Positions 16,709-27,061 of a DNA stretch of 64,000 nt are shown piece after piece. The DNA is from Sphingomonas sanguinis (lineage in GTDB: Bacteria; Pseudomonadota; Alphaproteobacteria; Sphingomonadales; Sphingomonadaceae): positions 248,001-312,000 of the forward strand of contig NZ_CP079203.1 in assembly GCF_019297835.1 (NCBI RefSeq), written 5' to 3'. The position numbers and the translations under genes are program-made. The notes under the pieces are model-generated. The model did not search any database. It saw only the letters and a program-made list of their open reading frames with translations, and was not told where the DNA came from. The stretch's first letter is position 1; each line of letters opens with the position of its first letter.

Positions 16709-18159
16709 CAGGCGACCCGCTCGGCCAGCATCGCGAACTGGTCGACCGACGCGGTCTCGTCATGATCGGTCAGCGTCGTCGGATAGTCGCCGGTGAAGCA
16801 GGCGTCGCAATAGCTCGGCTTGTCGCCGCGCGACGCGTTCAGCGCCTTGTACAGCCCCTCGATCGACACGAAGGACAGGCTGTCGGCATGGATGAAGTCG
16901 GTCATGCCGCCCAGGTCCAGCTTGGCCGCGAGCAGCTTAGCGCGCTCGGGCGTGTCGACGCCGTAGAAGCAGGAATGGCGGGTGGGCGGCGATGCGATGC
17001 GCATATGCACCTCCGCCGCGCCCGCCTCGCGCATCATCTGCACGATCTTGAGGCTGGTGGTACCGCGCACGATCGAGTCGTCGACCAGGATGATCCGCTT
17101 GCCCTGGATCAGCGCGCGATTGGCATTGTGCTTCAGCTTGACGCCCAGATGGCGGACCTTGTCGCCCGGCTGGATGAAGGTGCGGCCGACATAGTGCGAG
17201 CGGATGATGCCCAGCTCGAACGGAATGCCCGAGGCCTGCGCATAGCCGATGGCGGCGGGGACGCCCGAATCGGGGACCGGGATGACCAGATCGGCCTCGA
17301 CCGGCGACTCATGCGCCAGCTGCGCGCCGATTTCCTTGCGCACCGAATAGACCGACTGGTCGCCCGCGATCGAATCGGGGCGGCTGAAATAGACCCATTC
17401 GAAGATGCACGGACGCGGATCGACCGCCTGGAAGGGACGGATCGAACGGATCTCGGTGCCCTGCACGATGACCAGCTCGCCCGGCTCGACCGCACGCTCG
17501 AAGGTCGCGCCGCACACGTCGAGCGCCACCGTCTCCGACGCGAAGATCACCGCGCCGTCCAGGCGACCCATGACCAGCGGACGGATGCCCAGCGGATCGC
17601 GGCAGGCGATCATGCCCTCGGGCGTCATCACGATCAGCGCATAGCCGCCCTCGACCTGCTTCAAAGCGTCGATGAACCGGTCGAGCAGGGTGCGGTAGTT
17701 GGAGGTCGCGACCAGATGGATGATCGTCTCGGTGTCGCTGGTCGACTGGAAGATCGAGCCGCGACGCACGAGTTCGCGACGCAGCTTCATCGCATTGGAA
17801 ATATTGCCGTTATGCGCGATGGCGAAGCCGCCGGTCGACAGGTCGGCATAAAGCGGCTGGACGTTGCGCAGCGAGGTGTCGCCGGTGGTCGAATAGCGGA
17901 CATGGCCGCAGGCGACTTCGCCCGGCAGGCCACGGATCACGTCGTCACGGTCGAAATTGCCCGCGACATGCCCCATCGCGCGGTGGGTATGGAACAGCGT
18001 GCCGTCGAAGCTGGTGATGCCCGCCGCTTCCTGCCCGCGATGCTGGAGCGCGTGCAGGCCGAGCGCGGTCAGCGCAGCCGCGCCGTCGGCGCCTGTCACA
18101 CCGAAAATACCGCATTCCTCGCGGAGTTTGTCGTCGTCGAAGGGGTTGGTGGTCAGCAT
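16708..18159 (-). CDS. purF: Amidophosphoribosyltransferase
   Basis: 483 aa from the ATG at 18159. It makes 5-phosphoribosylamine from PRPP and glutamine, the first step of purine synthesis. The Ntn-hydrolase glutaminase starts at Cys16 (REECGIFG), preceded by a short propeptide that would be removed. The phosphoribosyltransferase half has the PRPP loop ILVDDSIVRGTTS. The glutaminase half contains HNGNISN and the STTGDTS loop. An in-frame ATG at 18207 would add 16 residues and is less likely. The last base of its stop region is shared with the SDR start downstream. Confidence 0.96.
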   Translation of the reverse strand: MLTTNPFDDDKLREECGIFGVTGADGAAALTALGLHALQHRGQEAAGITSFDGTLFHTHRAMGHVAGNFDRDDVIRGLPGEVACGHVRYSTTGDTSLRNVQPLYADLSTGGFAIAHNGNISNAMKLRRELVRRGSIFQSTSDTETIIHLVATSNYRTLLDRFIDALKQVEGGYALIVMTPEGMIACRDPLGIRPLVMGRLDGAVIFASETVALDVCGATFERAVEPGELVIVQGTEIRSIRPFQAVDPRPCIFEWVYFSRPDSIAGDQSVYSVRKEIGAQLAHESPVEADLVIPVPDSGVPAAIGYAQASGIPFELGIIRSHYVGRTFIQPGDKVRHLGVKLKHNANRALIQGKRIILVDDSIVRGTTSLKIVQMMREAGAAEVHMRIASPPTRHSCFYGVDTPERAKLLAAKLDLGGMTDFIHADSLSFVSIEGLYKALNASRGDKPSYCDACFTGDYPTTLTDHDETASVDQFAMLAERVA

Positions 18160-18303
18160 GGGAGAGGCGCTCGCAACGTTCGCAACTAAGGGGCAGACGG
18201 GGCGCATATAGGAATGTCGTCCGCGTTTGTCGCCTGTTTGTCATCATCGCCGGGATCATTTTCGCGAAGGCTGCGTTTCGGACCCGAAAGCAGGAGATCC
18301 CAC

Positions 18304-18555
18304 ATGGCACGCGATCACGGCGCCCAGATCAAGGACGACGCCCTGTACGAGGAACTGCGCAAGCAGGGCCAATCCAAGGAAAAAGCCGCGCGCATCGCCA
18401 ATGCCAAGGCGAAGGGCAGCCTGGATCACAAATCCACTCATCTGGAGGATCGGTCGAAGGACGAGCTGATGGACGAGGCGCGCAGGATCGGGATCGCGGG
18501 GCGATCGAAGATGAACAAGGACGCGCTCATCAAGGCGATTCGCGATCACGGGTGA
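18304..18555 (+). CDS. Small Rho-N domain protein (DUF7218-like)
   Basis: 83 aa, charged, soluble. AGGAG lies 8 bases before the ATG. The N-terminal half (ALYEELRKQGQSKEKAARIANA) resembles small DUF7218-type stress proteins. The C-terminal half (SKDELMDEARRIGIAGRSKMNKDALIKAIR) is a Rho N-terminal/SAP-like helix-loop-helix that often binds nucleic acid. It is divergent from purF and upstream of hisI, 35 bp apart. Function unknown. Confidence 0.75.
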   Translation: MARDHGAQIKDDALYEELRKQGQSKEKAARIANAKAKGSLDHKSTHLEDRSKDELMDEARRIGIAGRSKMNKDALIKAIRDHG

Positions 18556-18590
18556 TTGAGGGGCGCCGCGATCCGTTCTAACCCTGCCTC

Positions 18591-18953
18591 ATGGCCGATT
18601 ACCGCGATACCGGGCTGACGCTCGACCCGAAATATGATGCAAACGGATTGCTGACCGCGATCGTCACCGATCGGGCGACCGGCGATCTGCTGATGGTCGC
18701 GCATATGAATGCTGAGGCGCTCGAAGCCACGCGGTCCACCGGCGACGCGCATTTCTGGTCGCGCAGCCGGGGGCGGCTCTGGAAGAAGGGCGAAAGCTCG
18801 AACAATGTGCTGCGCGTGGTGGAGATGCGGATCGACTGCGATCAGGACGCGATTTGGCTGATTTGCGATCCGGCGGGACCGGCCTGCCACACAGGCGCGC
18901 GCAGCTGCTTTTATCGGCGGATCGAGGGCGACGGCTTGGCCCCGGTCGCGTGA
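18591..18953 (+). CDS. hisI: Phosphoribosyl-AMP cyclohydrolase
   Basis: 120 aa, the normal length for the stand-alone cyclohydrolase (no HisE fusion). It opens the purine ring of phosphoribosyl-AMP in histidine synthesis. Diagnostic motifs: [23 protein letters not shown], the DCDQDA metal site and the paired zinc cysteines in [12 protein letters not shown]. It is away from other his genes here. Its stop codon overlaps the GTG start of a lipoprotein gene. Confidence 0.96.
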   Translation: MADYRDTGLTLDPKYDANGLLTAIVTDRATGDLLMVAHMNAEALEATRSTGDAHFWSRSRGRLWKKGESSNNVLRVVEMRIDCDQDAIWLICDPAGPACHTGARSCFYRRIEGDGLAPVA

Positions 18954-19450
18954 TCCGGCCGGGGATCGCGCTGGCGACCCTGTTGCTGCTGACGGCCTGC
19001 GGCCGGGGGAGCGGCGGCGGAGACGACAAGGCGGGGGAGAAACTGGAGACCGCGAGCATCGCCGCCGGGCTGGTCGCCGATCCGGCCGCCGCGCCGCTCG
19101 ACGGCATCTGGTCGCGTGATACCGATCGCATGTGCATCCTGCCCGCGGGCAGCGGTCCGGCGCGCCGGATCGGCGTGATGCTGGACTATGGCGAGGGGCA
19201 GGGCTGTACCGCCATCGGCACCATGGAGCGTTCCGGCGCGGCGTTGAAGCTGACGCTGGGGGCGTGCCGTTTCACCGCGCGGTTCGATGGCGACTCGATC
19301 CAGTTCCCGGCGATGCTGCCGTCTGCATGCAACGCCTTTTGTACGGGCCGGGCCACGCTGTCGGCGCTGAACGTCGAGCGGATCAGTGCCTCGGTCGCCG
19401 AGGCGCAGGCGTTGCGTAGCCCGAACGGGACTATGCTCTGCGCTGATTGA
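18950..19450 (+). CDS. Predicted lipoprotein of unknown function
   Basis: 166 aa from a GTG at 18950 that overlaps the hisI stop by 4 nt (GTGA). I chose it because it gives a lipoprotein signal ([11 protein letters not shown], lipobox L-T-A-C) straight away. The mature part is Gly-rich at first, then a compact domain with six Cys (for example [27 protein letters not shown]), suggesting disulfides in the periplasm. I do not recognise the family. The translational overlap with hisI is probably only an expression convenience. Confidence 0.7.
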   Translation: MIRPGIALATLLLLTACGRGSGGGDDKAGEKLETASIAAGLVADPAAAPLDGIWSRDTDRMCILPAGSGPARRIGVMLDYGEGQGCTAIGTMERSGAALKLTLGACRFTARFDGDSIQFPAMLPSACNAFCTGRATLSALNVERISASVAEAQALRSPNGTMLCAD

Positions 19451-19483
19451 CGTTCACGTAAAGGGTATCTAGCGTCAGGTGCC

Positions 19484-19894
19484 ATGACCCAGGTCGCCGC
19501 CTCCGCCGAACCGCTGCCCAGCGCCGATCGCGACGATTATTCGATCACCGAGCTGTGCGCCGAGTTCGGCGTCACCGCCCGTGCGCTGCGCTTCTATGAG
19601 GATGAAGGGCTGATCTCGCCGCAGCGGCGGGGGACGCAACGCATCTATTCGCAGCGGGATCGCGCGCGGCTTGCCTGGATTTTGCGGGGCAAGCGGGTGG
19701 GGTTCAGCCTGGCCGATATCCGCGAGATGATCGATCTGTACGATCTGGGCGACGGGCGGCGCCTCCAGCGCGAAGTGACGCTGGAACGGTGCACCGCCAA
19801 GATCGAGGCGCTCCAGGCGCAGAAGCGGGATATCGACGCAGCGATCGCCGAGCTGACCGAGTTCGTGGCGCTGGTCGAATCGCACCGGGATTAA
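19484..19894 (+). CDS. MerR-family transcriptional regulator
   Basis: 136 aa. N-terminal winged helix YSITELCAEFGVTARALRFYEDEGLISPQRRG (from about residue 19) followed by the MerR dimerisation helix ending at about residue 130. There is no Cys-rich metal site, so this is not a metal sensor. Size and sequence fit the small MerR regulators of fatty-acid or branched-chain amino-acid catabolism (LiuR/SoxR-like forms without Fe-S), but no such operon is adjacent. A family A repeat follows the stop codon. Confidence 0.88.
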   Translation: MTQVAASAEPLPSADRDDYSITELCAEFGVTARALRFYEDEGLISPQRRGTQRIYSQRDRARLAWILRGKRVGFSLADIREMIDLYDLGDGRRLQREVTLERCTAKIEALQAQKRDIDAAIAELTEFVALVESHRD

Positions 19895-19902
19895 TCGACG
19901 AT

Positions 19903-20043
19903 ATTCCTCCCCTGTAAGGGGAGGGGGACCATCCGAAGGATGGTGGAGGGGTGTGACCCGTCGTGATGATCCGCCCCTCGCCAGCCGTGACACCCCTCCG
20001 TCAGGGCTACGCCCTGCCACCTCCCCTTACAGGGGAGGAATTT
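19903..20043. repeat. Composite palindromic intergenic repeat, family A copy 3
   Basis: The outer arms ATTCCTCCCCTGTAAGGGGA (19903-19922) and TCCCCTTACAGGGGAGGAAT (about 20023-20042) are nearly exact reverse complements. Inner arms GGTGGAGGGGTGT and ACACCCCTCC also face each other. It lies between the convergent MerR and SleB-type genes, and its right end is part of the SleB gene's reading frame. Confidence 0.9.
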
Positions 20044-21310
20044 TGGGCTTGGGTTCGGCCGGTGGCGTGCTTGCGCGACGGACGCCGGTCAGTTCGCCGG
20101 TGGGGGTCGGCGTCGGGCTGGGCTGCGGCGTGGGAGCGGCCAACGGGACGATGGTCATCGACATGCGCTTCATGCAGCGCGGACCTTTGAACGTCGGATA
20201 GACGCCGCAATTCCAAAGGGTTCGCTCCAGCCCGATGTCTGCGTCGCGGAAATAGCTGAACGCCATCGTCTCCATCTGAACCTGATTGAGCGGCACCGAG
20301 AAGGCGGTGGCACTGGCATCGCGCCAGGCCATGACCGTGCAATGCTTGCGCGGCCCGCACAGCGTTGTCGCCAGCGCCGGGAAGCCTTCGGGTGCCAATC
20401 CGGCGGGCAGGGTGATGAGGAAGGTGTCCGGCTCGCTCGCGAGCGGCGCCATCGCGCCCGTGGCGGCCGCCCCTTCGGCCAGCGCGGCTCCGGCATCGTC
20501 GCTGGCATCGGTGCCTGCCCGGTGTGCGGGCGAGAAGGGGGCGAGCGCCGCGATCACCGGCTCCCCCGCCAGCAATTGCCGGTTGAAAGCGGGCGGCGTG
20601 CCCCACCAGCCGGACCAGCGGAAGAACAGATGGCTGCCGACCCGCGCGACCTTGTCCAGGCTCGCCTGCCAATAGGGGACGACCCAGTCGGTATGATAGT
20701 GCGTCGAATGGCCGACGGGGCGGAAGACCTTGCCGTTCAATGCCATGGCCGCGATCTGGCGCGCGCGGGTCCAGGCGGCCTCGGGCGGTTGCCATTTGGT
20801 CAGCGCGCCGTCGCAGGAGAAGGTGAACTGGCAGCCGGTGCTGCGCTCCTGCCCCTCGAACACCACGCCGCACACCGTCTTGGGAAAGGCGGGATGGCGC
20901 AGGCGGTTGAGCACGACCTGCGCCACCGCCTGTTCGCCCTGGGCGTCGTCGCCCGCTTCGTACAGCACGCCCGCCGCCAGACAGTCGAGCGCCCGCGCCT
21001 TGTCCTCCGCCGATCCGCGATAGACGAAAGGGCGCGCCGCCGGGTTGGGATCGGTCGAGAAGGGGATGCTCTCGTTATAGGCCCGCGCTTCGTCGGGCGT
21101 CATATCGATGAACGCCACCGGCTCGACCGGTGGGACTTCGGTGGGCGCGACGATGCGAGGGGCAGGGCCTGCCCGCTGGGGCGACCGATGCGCGATCCGG
21201 GGGATGTCGGGCGCGTTCGCCACGAGCAAAGCCGGTACGACGCTGGCCGTACCGGCGATCGCGAACAGAGCCGCGCGGATGCCGCCGCGCGGCTGGGGCG
21301 TGTCGCTCAC
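20027..21310 (-). CDS. SleB-type cell wall hydrolase
   Basis: 427 aa. An N-terminal hydrophobic segment (about residues 12-32) anchors or exports it. The Hydrolase_2 (SleB) domain is visible at about residues 107-220: [20 protein letters not shown] (with the conserved Glu), [15 protein letters not shown], and [10 protein letters not shown]. The family hydrolyses peptidoglycan; in non-sporulating sphingomonads these are general wall hydrolases. The C-terminal ~200 residues are not recognised and end in a Pro-rich tail whose last codons and stop lie inside a family A repeat. The start overlaps the cysK stop by 4 nt. Confidence 0.88.
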   Translation of the reverse strand: MSDTPQPRGGIRAALFAIAGTASVVPALLVANAPDIPRIAHRSPQRAGPAPRIVAPTEVPPVEPVAFIDMTPDEARAYNESIPFSTDPNPAARPFVYRGSAEDKARALDCLAAGVLYEAGDDAQGEQAVAQVVLNRLRHPAFPKTVCGVVFEGQERSTGCQFTFSCDGALTKWQPPEAAWTRARQIAAMALNGKVFRPVGHSTHYHTDWVVPYWQASLDKVARVGSHLFFRWSGWWGTPPAFNRQLLAGEPVIAALAPFSPAHRAGTDASDDAGAALAEGAAATGAMAPLASEPDTFLITLPAGLAPEGFPALATTLCGPRKHCTVMAWRDASATAFSVPLNQVQMETMAFSYFRDADIGLERTLWNCGVYPTFKGPRCMKRMSMTIVPLAAPTPQPSPTPTPTGELTGVRRASTPPAEPKPKIPPL

Positions 21311-22227
21311 TGTTCAGGCAGGAAGTCCGGCACCGACAGATAACGCTCGCCGGTGTCATAGTTGAAGCCCAGGACACGGGTGCCGTCAGGCAGGTCGGGC
21401 AGCTTTTGCAGGATCGCCGCCAACGTCGCGCCCGAGGAAATGCCGACCAGCAACCCCTCTTCGGTCGCCGAGCGGCGCGCCATGTCCTTTGCGACATTGG
21501 CGTCAACCTCGATCACGCCGTCGATCGCCTGGGTGTGGAGATTGGCGGGAATGAACCCAGCGCCGATGCCTTGGATAGGGTGCGGGCCGGGCTGGCCGCC
21601 CTGGATGACCGGCGAGGCGGCGGGCTCGACCGCATAGACCTTCAGGCCCGGCCATTCCTTCTTCAGTGTCTCGGCGACGCCGGTGATATGGCCGCCGGTG
21701 CCGACGCCGGTGATGATGACGTCGATCGGCGAATCGCGGAAGTCGTTCAGGATTTCCTGTGCGGTCGTACGGACATGCACGTCGATGTTCGCTGGGTTCT
21801 CGAACTGCTGCGGCATCCAGGCGCCGGGCGTCTCGCGCACGATCTCCAGCGCGCGCTCGATCGCGCCCTTCATGCCCTTTTCACGCGGGGTCAGGTCGAA
21901 GGTGGCACCATAGGCCAGCATCAGGCGGCGGCGCTCGATCGACATGGATTCGGGCATGACCAGGATCAGCTTGTAACCCTTGACCGCCGCAACCATCGCC
22001 AGGCCGACGCCGGTATTGCCGCTGGTCGGCTCGACGATGGTGCCGCCGGGCTTGAGGTCGCCCTTGGCCTCCGCCGCCTCGATCATGGCGAGGGCGATAC
22101 GGTCCTTGATCGAGCCGCCGGGGTTCGATCGCTCCGACTTGATCCAGACCTCCGATCCGGGGAACAGCCGCTGAATCTTGATGTGCGGCGTGTTGCCGAT
22201 CGTTTCCAGGATGGTGTTGGCCTTCAT
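21307..22227 (-). CDS. cysK: Cysteine synthase A (O-acetylserine sulfhydrylase)
   Basis: 306 aa, PLP enzyme that makes cysteine from O-acetylserine and sulfide. The PLP lysine is Lys41 in [16 protein letters not shown], the GTGGHITG phosphate loop and GISSGA are all present. It lies in the middle of a three-gene run (MFS, cysK, SleB hydrolase) with 4-nt overlaps at each junction, so it is co-transcribed and translationally coupled. The physiological link among the three is unclear; export of cysteine or related thiols by the MFS protein is one guess. Confidence 0.96.
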   Translation of the reverse strand: MKANTILETIGNTPHIKIQRLFPGSEVWIKSERSNPGGSIKDRIALAMIEAAEAKGDLKPGGTIVEPTSGNTGVGLAMVAAVKGYKLILVMPESMSIERRRLMLAYGATFDLTPREKGMKGAIERALEIVRETPGAWMPQQFENPANIDVHVRTTAQEILNDFRDSPIDVIITGVGTGGHITGVAETLKKEWPGLKVYAVEPAASPVIQGGQPGPHPIQGIGAGFIPANLHTQAIDGVIEVDANVAKDMARRSATEEGLLVGISSGATLAAILQKLPDLPDGTRVLGFNYDTGERYLSVPDFLPEQ

Positions 22228-23576
22228 GGCTTGGCTTCTCCGTGGGCAGGTTCGGTTGCAAGGATCTCGGGAGGATCAAAGGTTCGCGCGCGCCGGAGTT
22301 CCGGGAACAGCCGCGACCAGAGCAAGGTCACGCCGATCGCGCCCAGCCCGCCGAACACCACCGCGCCGACCGGGCCGAGGATCGAGGCCATGACCCCGCT
22401 CTCGAACTCGCCCAGCTCGTTGGAGGCGGAGATGGTCAGCTGCGACACCGCACTCACACGCCCGCGCATCGCGTCGGGGGTGTGAAGTTGGATCAGCGAC
22501 TGGCGGACATAAACCGACACCATGTCAGCGCCACCCGCGCAGATCAGGGCGATCAGGCTGAGGATGAAGGCGGGATGGACGAAGAGGGTGACGCCGCCCA
22601 GCGCGAGCGTGCCCGTGCCCAGGCCCAGCGCGCCGGTGATATGGCTGGCGATGCCGAAGGTCAGGATCGACAGCCCGAACACGACGACCGCCGCCAGCAT
22701 CTTCACGCCGACATTGGTCTTCATCGGCCTGAACGAGAACCAGATCGCGGTGGTCGCCGCCCCGATGCCCATGCCCGCCGCCAGCACGCCCAGGCCCTGC
22801 GACCCGACATGCAGGATGTCGCGCGCATAGACCGGCAGCAGCGAGGTCGCGCCCGCCAGTAGCACCGCGAATAGATCGAGCGTGATTGCCGCCTGCACCA
22901 ACCGGTTGCGGCGGACATAGCTGAACCCCTCGACGATTCGGGTCAGCGGGCGGCGGTCGGTCTGCGCCGGGGGTTGCGGCACCGGGCCGATCAGGAAGAT
23001 GCAGAACAGGGCGACGGCGAACAACAGGGTCGCGACGCCATAGGCGAATTCGGGATGCACCGCGTAAAGCAGGCCACCGACACTCGGCCCCGCGATGGTG
23101 CCGACCTGCCACGCGATCGAACTGACCGCGATGGCGGTCGGCAGGCTTTCACGCGGCACCAGATTGGGGGCGAGCGAGGAATAGGCCGGTCCCGAAAAGG
23201 CCCGCGCGATGCCGAAGGCGACGGCGGCGGTGAACAGCGCGCCCAGCGTCAGATGTCCCGACCAGGTGAGCAACCAGAGCGTCGCGGCGGTCACGACCAG
23301 CAGCGCCGTCGTCGCCCGGACGATCCAGCGCCGGTCGACGCTGTCGGCGACCAGTCCGGTGATCGGTGTCAGCAGGAACAGCGGCACGAACTGCGCAAAG
23401 CCGATCATGCCCAGCATGAAGGCGGCCTGGCGCACGTCCATCGTCTCGCGTGCCAGATTGTACACCTGCCATCCGATGACGATCGACATGGCCGACACTG
23501 CGATGGTTCCGCTGAACCGTGACAGCCAATAGCTGCGGAAATTGGCGATGCGGAACGGGTGTTTGGGTCTATCCAT
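22224..23576 (-). CDS. MFS transporter (EntS-like)
   Basis: 450 aa from the ATG at 23576; an ATG at 23642 adds a non-membrane leader and is less likely. About 12 membrane segments, with the MFS loop 2-3 signature reading [10 protein letters not shown]. General similarity is to the EntS/MFS_3 group of drug and siderophore exporters. It starts the MFS-cysK-SleB operon, its stop overlapping cysK by 4 nt. It is transcribed away from pdhA; the 204-bp gap between them (23577-23780) holds the two promoters. Confidence 0.9.
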   Translation of the reverse strand: MDRPKHPFRIANFRSYWLSRFSGTIAVSAMSIVIGWQVYNLARETMDVRQAAFMLGMIGFAQFVPLFLLTPITGLVADSVDRRWIVRATTALLVVTAATLWLLTWSGHLTLGALFTAAVAFGIARAFSGPAYSSLAPNLVPRESLPTAIAVSSIAWQVGTIAGPSVGGLLYAVHPEFAYGVATLLFAVALFCIFLIGPVPQPPAQTDRRPLTRIVEGFSYVRRNRLVQAAITLDLFAVLLAGATSLLPVYARDILHVGSQGLGVLAAGMGIGAATTAIWFSFRPMKTNVGVKMLAAVVVFGLSILTFGIASHITGALGLGTGTLALGGVTLFVHPAFILSLIALICAGGADMVSVYVRQSLIQLHTPDAMRGRVSAVSQLTISASNELGEFESGVMASILGPVGAVVFGGLGAIGVTLLWSRLFPELRRARTFDPPEILATEPAHGEAKP

Positions 23577-23780
23577 GGTCGGCAGGCGTTGTAGGCCTTG
23601 GTTTGTCGACAAGGCAACCAAGGCAAAGCTTGTCCCCGACAAATTTCCCCTGTCGAACTGGGAATTTTACGACGGAAAATTGCTGCATTGCAGTAATTGC
23701 AAGGGGGGAATTGAGTTTCATGACAAAGCGCGCCAATAGGCCTCCATCCTTCCCTAACGGAAACAAAGGTGTTCCCGACT

Positions 23781-24824
23781 GTGGCAAAAGCTCCAAGCCG
23801 TACCAGCGAGCCCCCCATTCCCAATCGGGAGCGTCCCGCCGAACCGCAGCCGTTCCAGGCGACCAAGGAACAGCTGCTGGATTTCTATAAGCAGATGCTC
23901 CTGATCCGCCGCTTCGAAGAAAAGGCGGGTCAGCTTTATGGCCTGGGCCTGATCGGCGGTTTCTGCCACCTGTATATCGGCCAGGAAGCCGTGGCGGTGG
24001 GTCTCCAGTCGGCGCTCGACGGCGACAAGGACTCGGTCATCACTGGTTACCGCGACCATGGCCATATGCTGGCTTACGGCATCGATCCCAAGGTCATCAT
24101 GGCCGAGCTTACGGGGCGTGCCGCCGGCATCTCCAAGGGCAAGGGCGGGTCGATGCACATGTTCTCGACCGAGCATAAGTTTTACGGCGGCCACGGCATC
24201 GTGGGCGCGCAGGTGTCGCTGGGCACCGGCCTGGCGTTCGGGCACAAGTACAGCAATGACGGCGGCGTCTGCCTCGCCTATTTCGGCGACGGCGCGGCCA
24301 ATCAGGGCCAGGTGTACGAGAGCTTCAACATGGCCGAGCTGTGGAAGCTCCCGATCATCTTCGTGATCGAGAACAACCAGTATGCCATGGGCACCGCGGT
24401 CAACCGCGCCTCGTCCGAGGACCAGCTGTATCGCCGTGGCGAGAGCTTCCGCATCCCCGGCATCCAGGTCGACGGCATGGACGTGCTGGCCTGCCGTGGC
24501 GCGGCCGAAGAGGCGCTGGCCTGGGTCCGCGCGGGCAAGGGCCCGGTCATCCTCGAGATGAAGACCTATCGCTATCGCGGTCACTCCATGTCCGACCCCG
24601 CCAAGTATCGCAGCCGCGAGGAAGTGCAGGGCGTGCGCGACAAGTCCGATCCGATCGATCATGTGAAGCGTCTTCTCGAAGAACAGGGCGTCACCGAGGC
24701 CGATCTGAAGGTCCTGGAGCAGGACATCCGCAAGCAGGTCAACGAGGCGGCGGACTTCGCCGAGCAGACCCCCGAGCCCGATGTGGCTGAACTCTACACT
24801 GAAGTGCTGGTGGAGCGTTACTAA
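23781..24824 (+). CDS. pdhA: Pyruvate dehydrogenase E1 component, alpha subunit
   Basis: 347 aa from the GTG at 23781 (V-A-K-A-P...), with AAAGG 11 bases upstream; another GTG at 23769 adds four residues. E1 alpha binds thiamine diphosphate through [15 protein letters not shown]...ENNQYAMGT, and carries the phosphorylation-loop-like [14 protein letters not shown]. With PdhB it decarboxylates pyruvate and acetylates the lipoyl arm of E2. The pdhB ATG lies 1 nt beyond its TAA. Confidence 0.96.
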   Translation: MAKAPSRTSEPPIPNRERPAEPQPFQATKEQLLDFYKQMLLIRRFEEKAGQLYGLGLIGGFCHLYIGQEAVAVGLQSALDGDKDSVITGYRDHGHMLAYGIDPKVIMAELTGRAAGISKGKGGSMHMFSTEHKFYGGHGIVGAQVSLGTGLAFGHKYSNDGGVCLAYFGDGAANQGQVYESFNMAELWKLPIIFVIENNQYAMGTAVNRASSEDQLYRRGESFRIPGIQVDGMDVLACRGAAEEALAWVRAGKGPVILEMKTYRYRGHSMSDPAKYRSREEVQGVRDKSDPIDHVKRLLEEQGVTEADLKVLEQDIRKQVNEAADFAEQTPEPDVAELYTEVLVERY

Positions 24825-24825
24825 G

Positions 24826-26256
24826 ATGGCGATCGAGATCAAGATGCCGGCCCTTTCCCCGACCATGGAAGAGGGCACGCTCGCCAAGTGGCTCGTGAAG
24901 GAAGGCGATACGGTCAAGTCCGGCGACATCATGGCCGAGATCGAGACCGACAAGGCGACGATGGAATTCGAGGCCGTGGATGAAGGCGTGATCGCCAAGA
25001 TCCTGGTCGCCGAGGGCACCGACAATGTGAAGGTCGGCACCGCCATCGCGCTGCTGGCCGAAGAGGGCGAGGACGTCGCGTCCGCCGCCGCTTCGGGTTC
25101 GCGTTCGGGCGATGCGGCCAATGCCGCGCCGAAGAACGAGGCGACCGACCACAACGCGCCGCCGATGCCGGAAGGCGCCGCCGCCGCCGAGCAGGAAAGC
25201 GGCACGCAGAAGCTGGTCGCTAGCGCCGAGCAGGAAGCGCCCGCCTCGCCGGAAATCCCGGAAGGCACCGAGATGGTGAAGCTGACCGTCCGCGAAGCGC
25301 TGCGCGACGCGATGGCCGAGGAAATGCGCGCCGACGACCGTGTCTTCGTGATGGGCGAGGAAGTCGCCCAGTATCAGGGAGCGTACAAGGTCACGCAAGG
25401 GCTGCTGGACGAGTTCGGCGACCGTCGCGTGATCGACACGCCGATCACCGAATATGGCTTTGCCGGTGTCGGCACGGGTGCGGCCATGGGCGGCCTGCGT
25501 CCGGTCATCGAGTTCATGACGTTCAACTTCGCCATGCAGGCGATCGACCACATCATCAACTCGGCCGCCAAGACCAACTACATGTCCGGCGGCCAGATGC
25601 GTTGCCCGATCGTGTTTCGTGGTCCCAACGGTGCCGCCAGCCGCGTCGGCGCGCAGCACTCGCAGAACTATGGTCCGTGGTATGCCTCGGTCCCCGGCCT
25701 GATCGTGATCGCGCCTTATGATGCGGCCGATGCCAAGGGCCTGCTGAAGGCCGCGATCCGTTCGGAAGACCCGGTCGTGTTCCTCGAGAACGAGCTGATG
25801 TACGGTCGGTCGTTCGACGTGCCCAAGATGGACGATTTTGTCCTGCCGATCGGCAAGGCGCGGATCATGCGCGAGGGCAAGGACGTGACGCTCGTCTCCT
25901 ACTCGATCGGCGTGGGCGTCGCGCTCGAAGCCGCCGAGAAGCTGGCCGCCGAGGGCATCGACGCGGAGGTGATTGACCTGCGCACGCTGCGTCCGCTCGA
26001 CACCAAGACGGTGCTGAAGTCGCTCTCCAAGACCAATCGCCTGGTCGTGGTCGAGGAAGGCTGGCCGACCTGCTCGATCGCGTCGGAAATCACTGCCGTC
26101 GTGATGGAAGAAGGCTTCGACGATCTCGACGCGCCGGTGCTGCGCGTGACCAACGAGGACGTGCCGCTGCCTTATGCCGCCAACCTCGAAAAGCTGGCGC
26201 TGGTCGACGCGAACAAGGTCGTCGCGGCGGTCAAGAAGGTGACCTATCGCGGCTAA
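24826..26256 (+). CDS. pdhB: Pyruvate dehydrogenase E1 beta subunit with N-terminal lipoyl domain
   Basis: 476 aa from the ATG at 24826. Residues 1 to about 80 form a biotinyl/lipoyl domain with the lipoylated Lys in [13 protein letters not shown]. An Ala/Glu-rich linker (about 85-145) follows, then the transketolase-like E1 beta body ([20 protein letters not shown]...) and the C-terminal transketolase domain. Lipoyl-bearing E1 beta is typical of alphaproteobacteria. E2 and E3 are not in the window. A strong terminator follows at 26284. Confidence 0.97.
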   Translation: MAIEIKMPALSPTMEEGTLAKWLVKEGDTVKSGDIMAEIETDKATMEFEAVDEGVIAKILVAEGTDNVKVGTAIALLAEEGEDVASAAASGSRSGDAANAAPKNEATDHNAPPMPEGAAAAEQESGTQKLVASAEQEAPASPEIPEGTEMVKLTVREALRDAMAEEMRADDRVFVMGEEVAQYQGAYKVTQGLLDEFGDRRVIDTPITEYGFAGVGTGAAMGGLRPVIEFMTFNFAMQAIDHIINSAAKTNYMSGGQMRCPIVFRGPNGAASRVGAQHSQNYGPWYASVPGLIVIAPYDAADAKGLLKAAIRSEDPVVFLENELMYGRSFDVPKMDDFVLPIGKARIMREGKDVTLVSYSIGVGVALEAAEKLAAEGIDAEVIDLRTLRPLDTKTVLKSLSKTNRLVVVEEGWPTCSIASEITAVVMEEGFDDLDAPVLRVTNEDVPLPYAANLEKLALVDANKVVAAVKKVTYRG

Positions 26257-26283
26257 GCCGTGATGTAACCTGTTGGTTGAAAG

Positions 26284-26314
26284 GGGCCTTCCGGGAAACC
26301 GGGAGGCCCTTTTT
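26284..26314 (+). terminator. Rho-independent terminator of pdhAB
   Basis: GGGCCTTCCGG and CCGGGAGGCCC pair around a GAAA loop, followed by TTTTT, 28 bp after the pdhB stop. Confidence 0.92.
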
Positions 26315-26344
26315 CATGCGCGCGACCTGTGCGAAGGGCAGGGG

Positions 26345-27037
26345 ATGACCGACGCTTCTGCCTCCGCCACACCCCCGCCCGCCATCGAAGCGGTAATGCG
26401 CGAACAGGCGCTGGCGGTTGGCTATGCGCCTGCGTCGGCGCGCGAGGGGTTCGCCGCGCTGCTCGATCTCGACCACCAGCTTGCCTCGATCCTGCAAAGC
26501 ACGACCGAGCCGATGATCGGCCAGATGCGGCTGACCTGGTGGTATGAGGCGCTGGAAAAGCTCGACCGCGAGCCCGCGCCCGCGCATCCGGTATTGCAGC
26601 GGCTGGCGGCGTCGGTTTTGCCCGGTGGTGTGCGGGGGGCGGACCTCGCGCCGATGATCGAGGGGTGGGAGGCGCTGCTCGATGATGGCGAGGCGCTGGA
26701 TGACGAGCGCATCGCGCGCCATGCCGAGGCGCGCGGGGGCGTGTTGTTTGCGAGTGTCGGGCGGTTGTTGGGGCAATCGGGGATGGTGCCGCTGGGAGCG
26801 GGATGGGCGAAGGCCGATCTGGCGCAGCATGTTTCCGATGAAGCGACCCGCACGCGAATCGGGGCTGCGGCTCTGTTGGATTTGGACGCGATACTGGCGT
26901 CGAAATCTCCCAAGCCGGTTCGGGGTTTGAGTGGATTGGCCATCCTGGCCCGCGAAAGCCTGCGTCACCCGGATCGTCTGCCCGGCCACCCGATGCGCGC
27001 CGCGCGATTGGCGTGGCATGGCCTGACGGGGCGCTGA
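26345..27037 (+). CDS. Squalene/phytoene synthase-family protein lacking the Asp-rich motifs
   Basis: 230 aa from the ATG at 26345 (GAAGGGCAGGGG just upstream). The SQS_PSY fold is suggested by LLDLDHQLASIL, MIGQMRLTWWYEALEKLD and HAEARGGVLFASVGRLLG. The two DxxxD motifs that bind prenyl diphosphates in true synthases are not visible, and it is shorter than the usual ~280-350 aa. It is more like the NDUFAF6-type assembly-factor branch of the family than a carotenoid enzyme. No carotenoid genes are adjacent. Function unknown. Confidence 0.72.
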   Translation: MTDASASATPPPAIEAVMREQALAVGYAPASAREGFAALLDLDHQLASILQSTTEPMIGQMRLTWWYEALEKLDREPAPAHPVLQRLAASVLPGGVRGADLAPMIEGWEALLDDGEALDDERIARHAEARGGVLFASVGRLLGQSGMVPLGAGWAKADLAQHVSDEATRTRIGAAALLDLDAILASKSPKPVRGLSGLAILARESLRHPDRLPGHPMRAARLAWHGLTGR

Positions 27038-27061
27038 CGCCCCTATTCTCGCGGTGGAACC

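Noticed and set aside
23577..23780. Small coding frames in the gap between the MFS gene and pdhA
   Set aside because: They have no ribosome sites or recognisable products; the gap is AT-richer and better explained as two divergent promoters.
23754..25268. 504-codon open frame opposite pdhA/pdhB
   Set aside because: Shadow of two well-conserved genes.
26345..27037. Carotenoid biosynthesis (crtB) call for the squalene/phytoene synthase-like gene
   Set aside because: No Asp-rich substrate motifs and no crt genes nearby.
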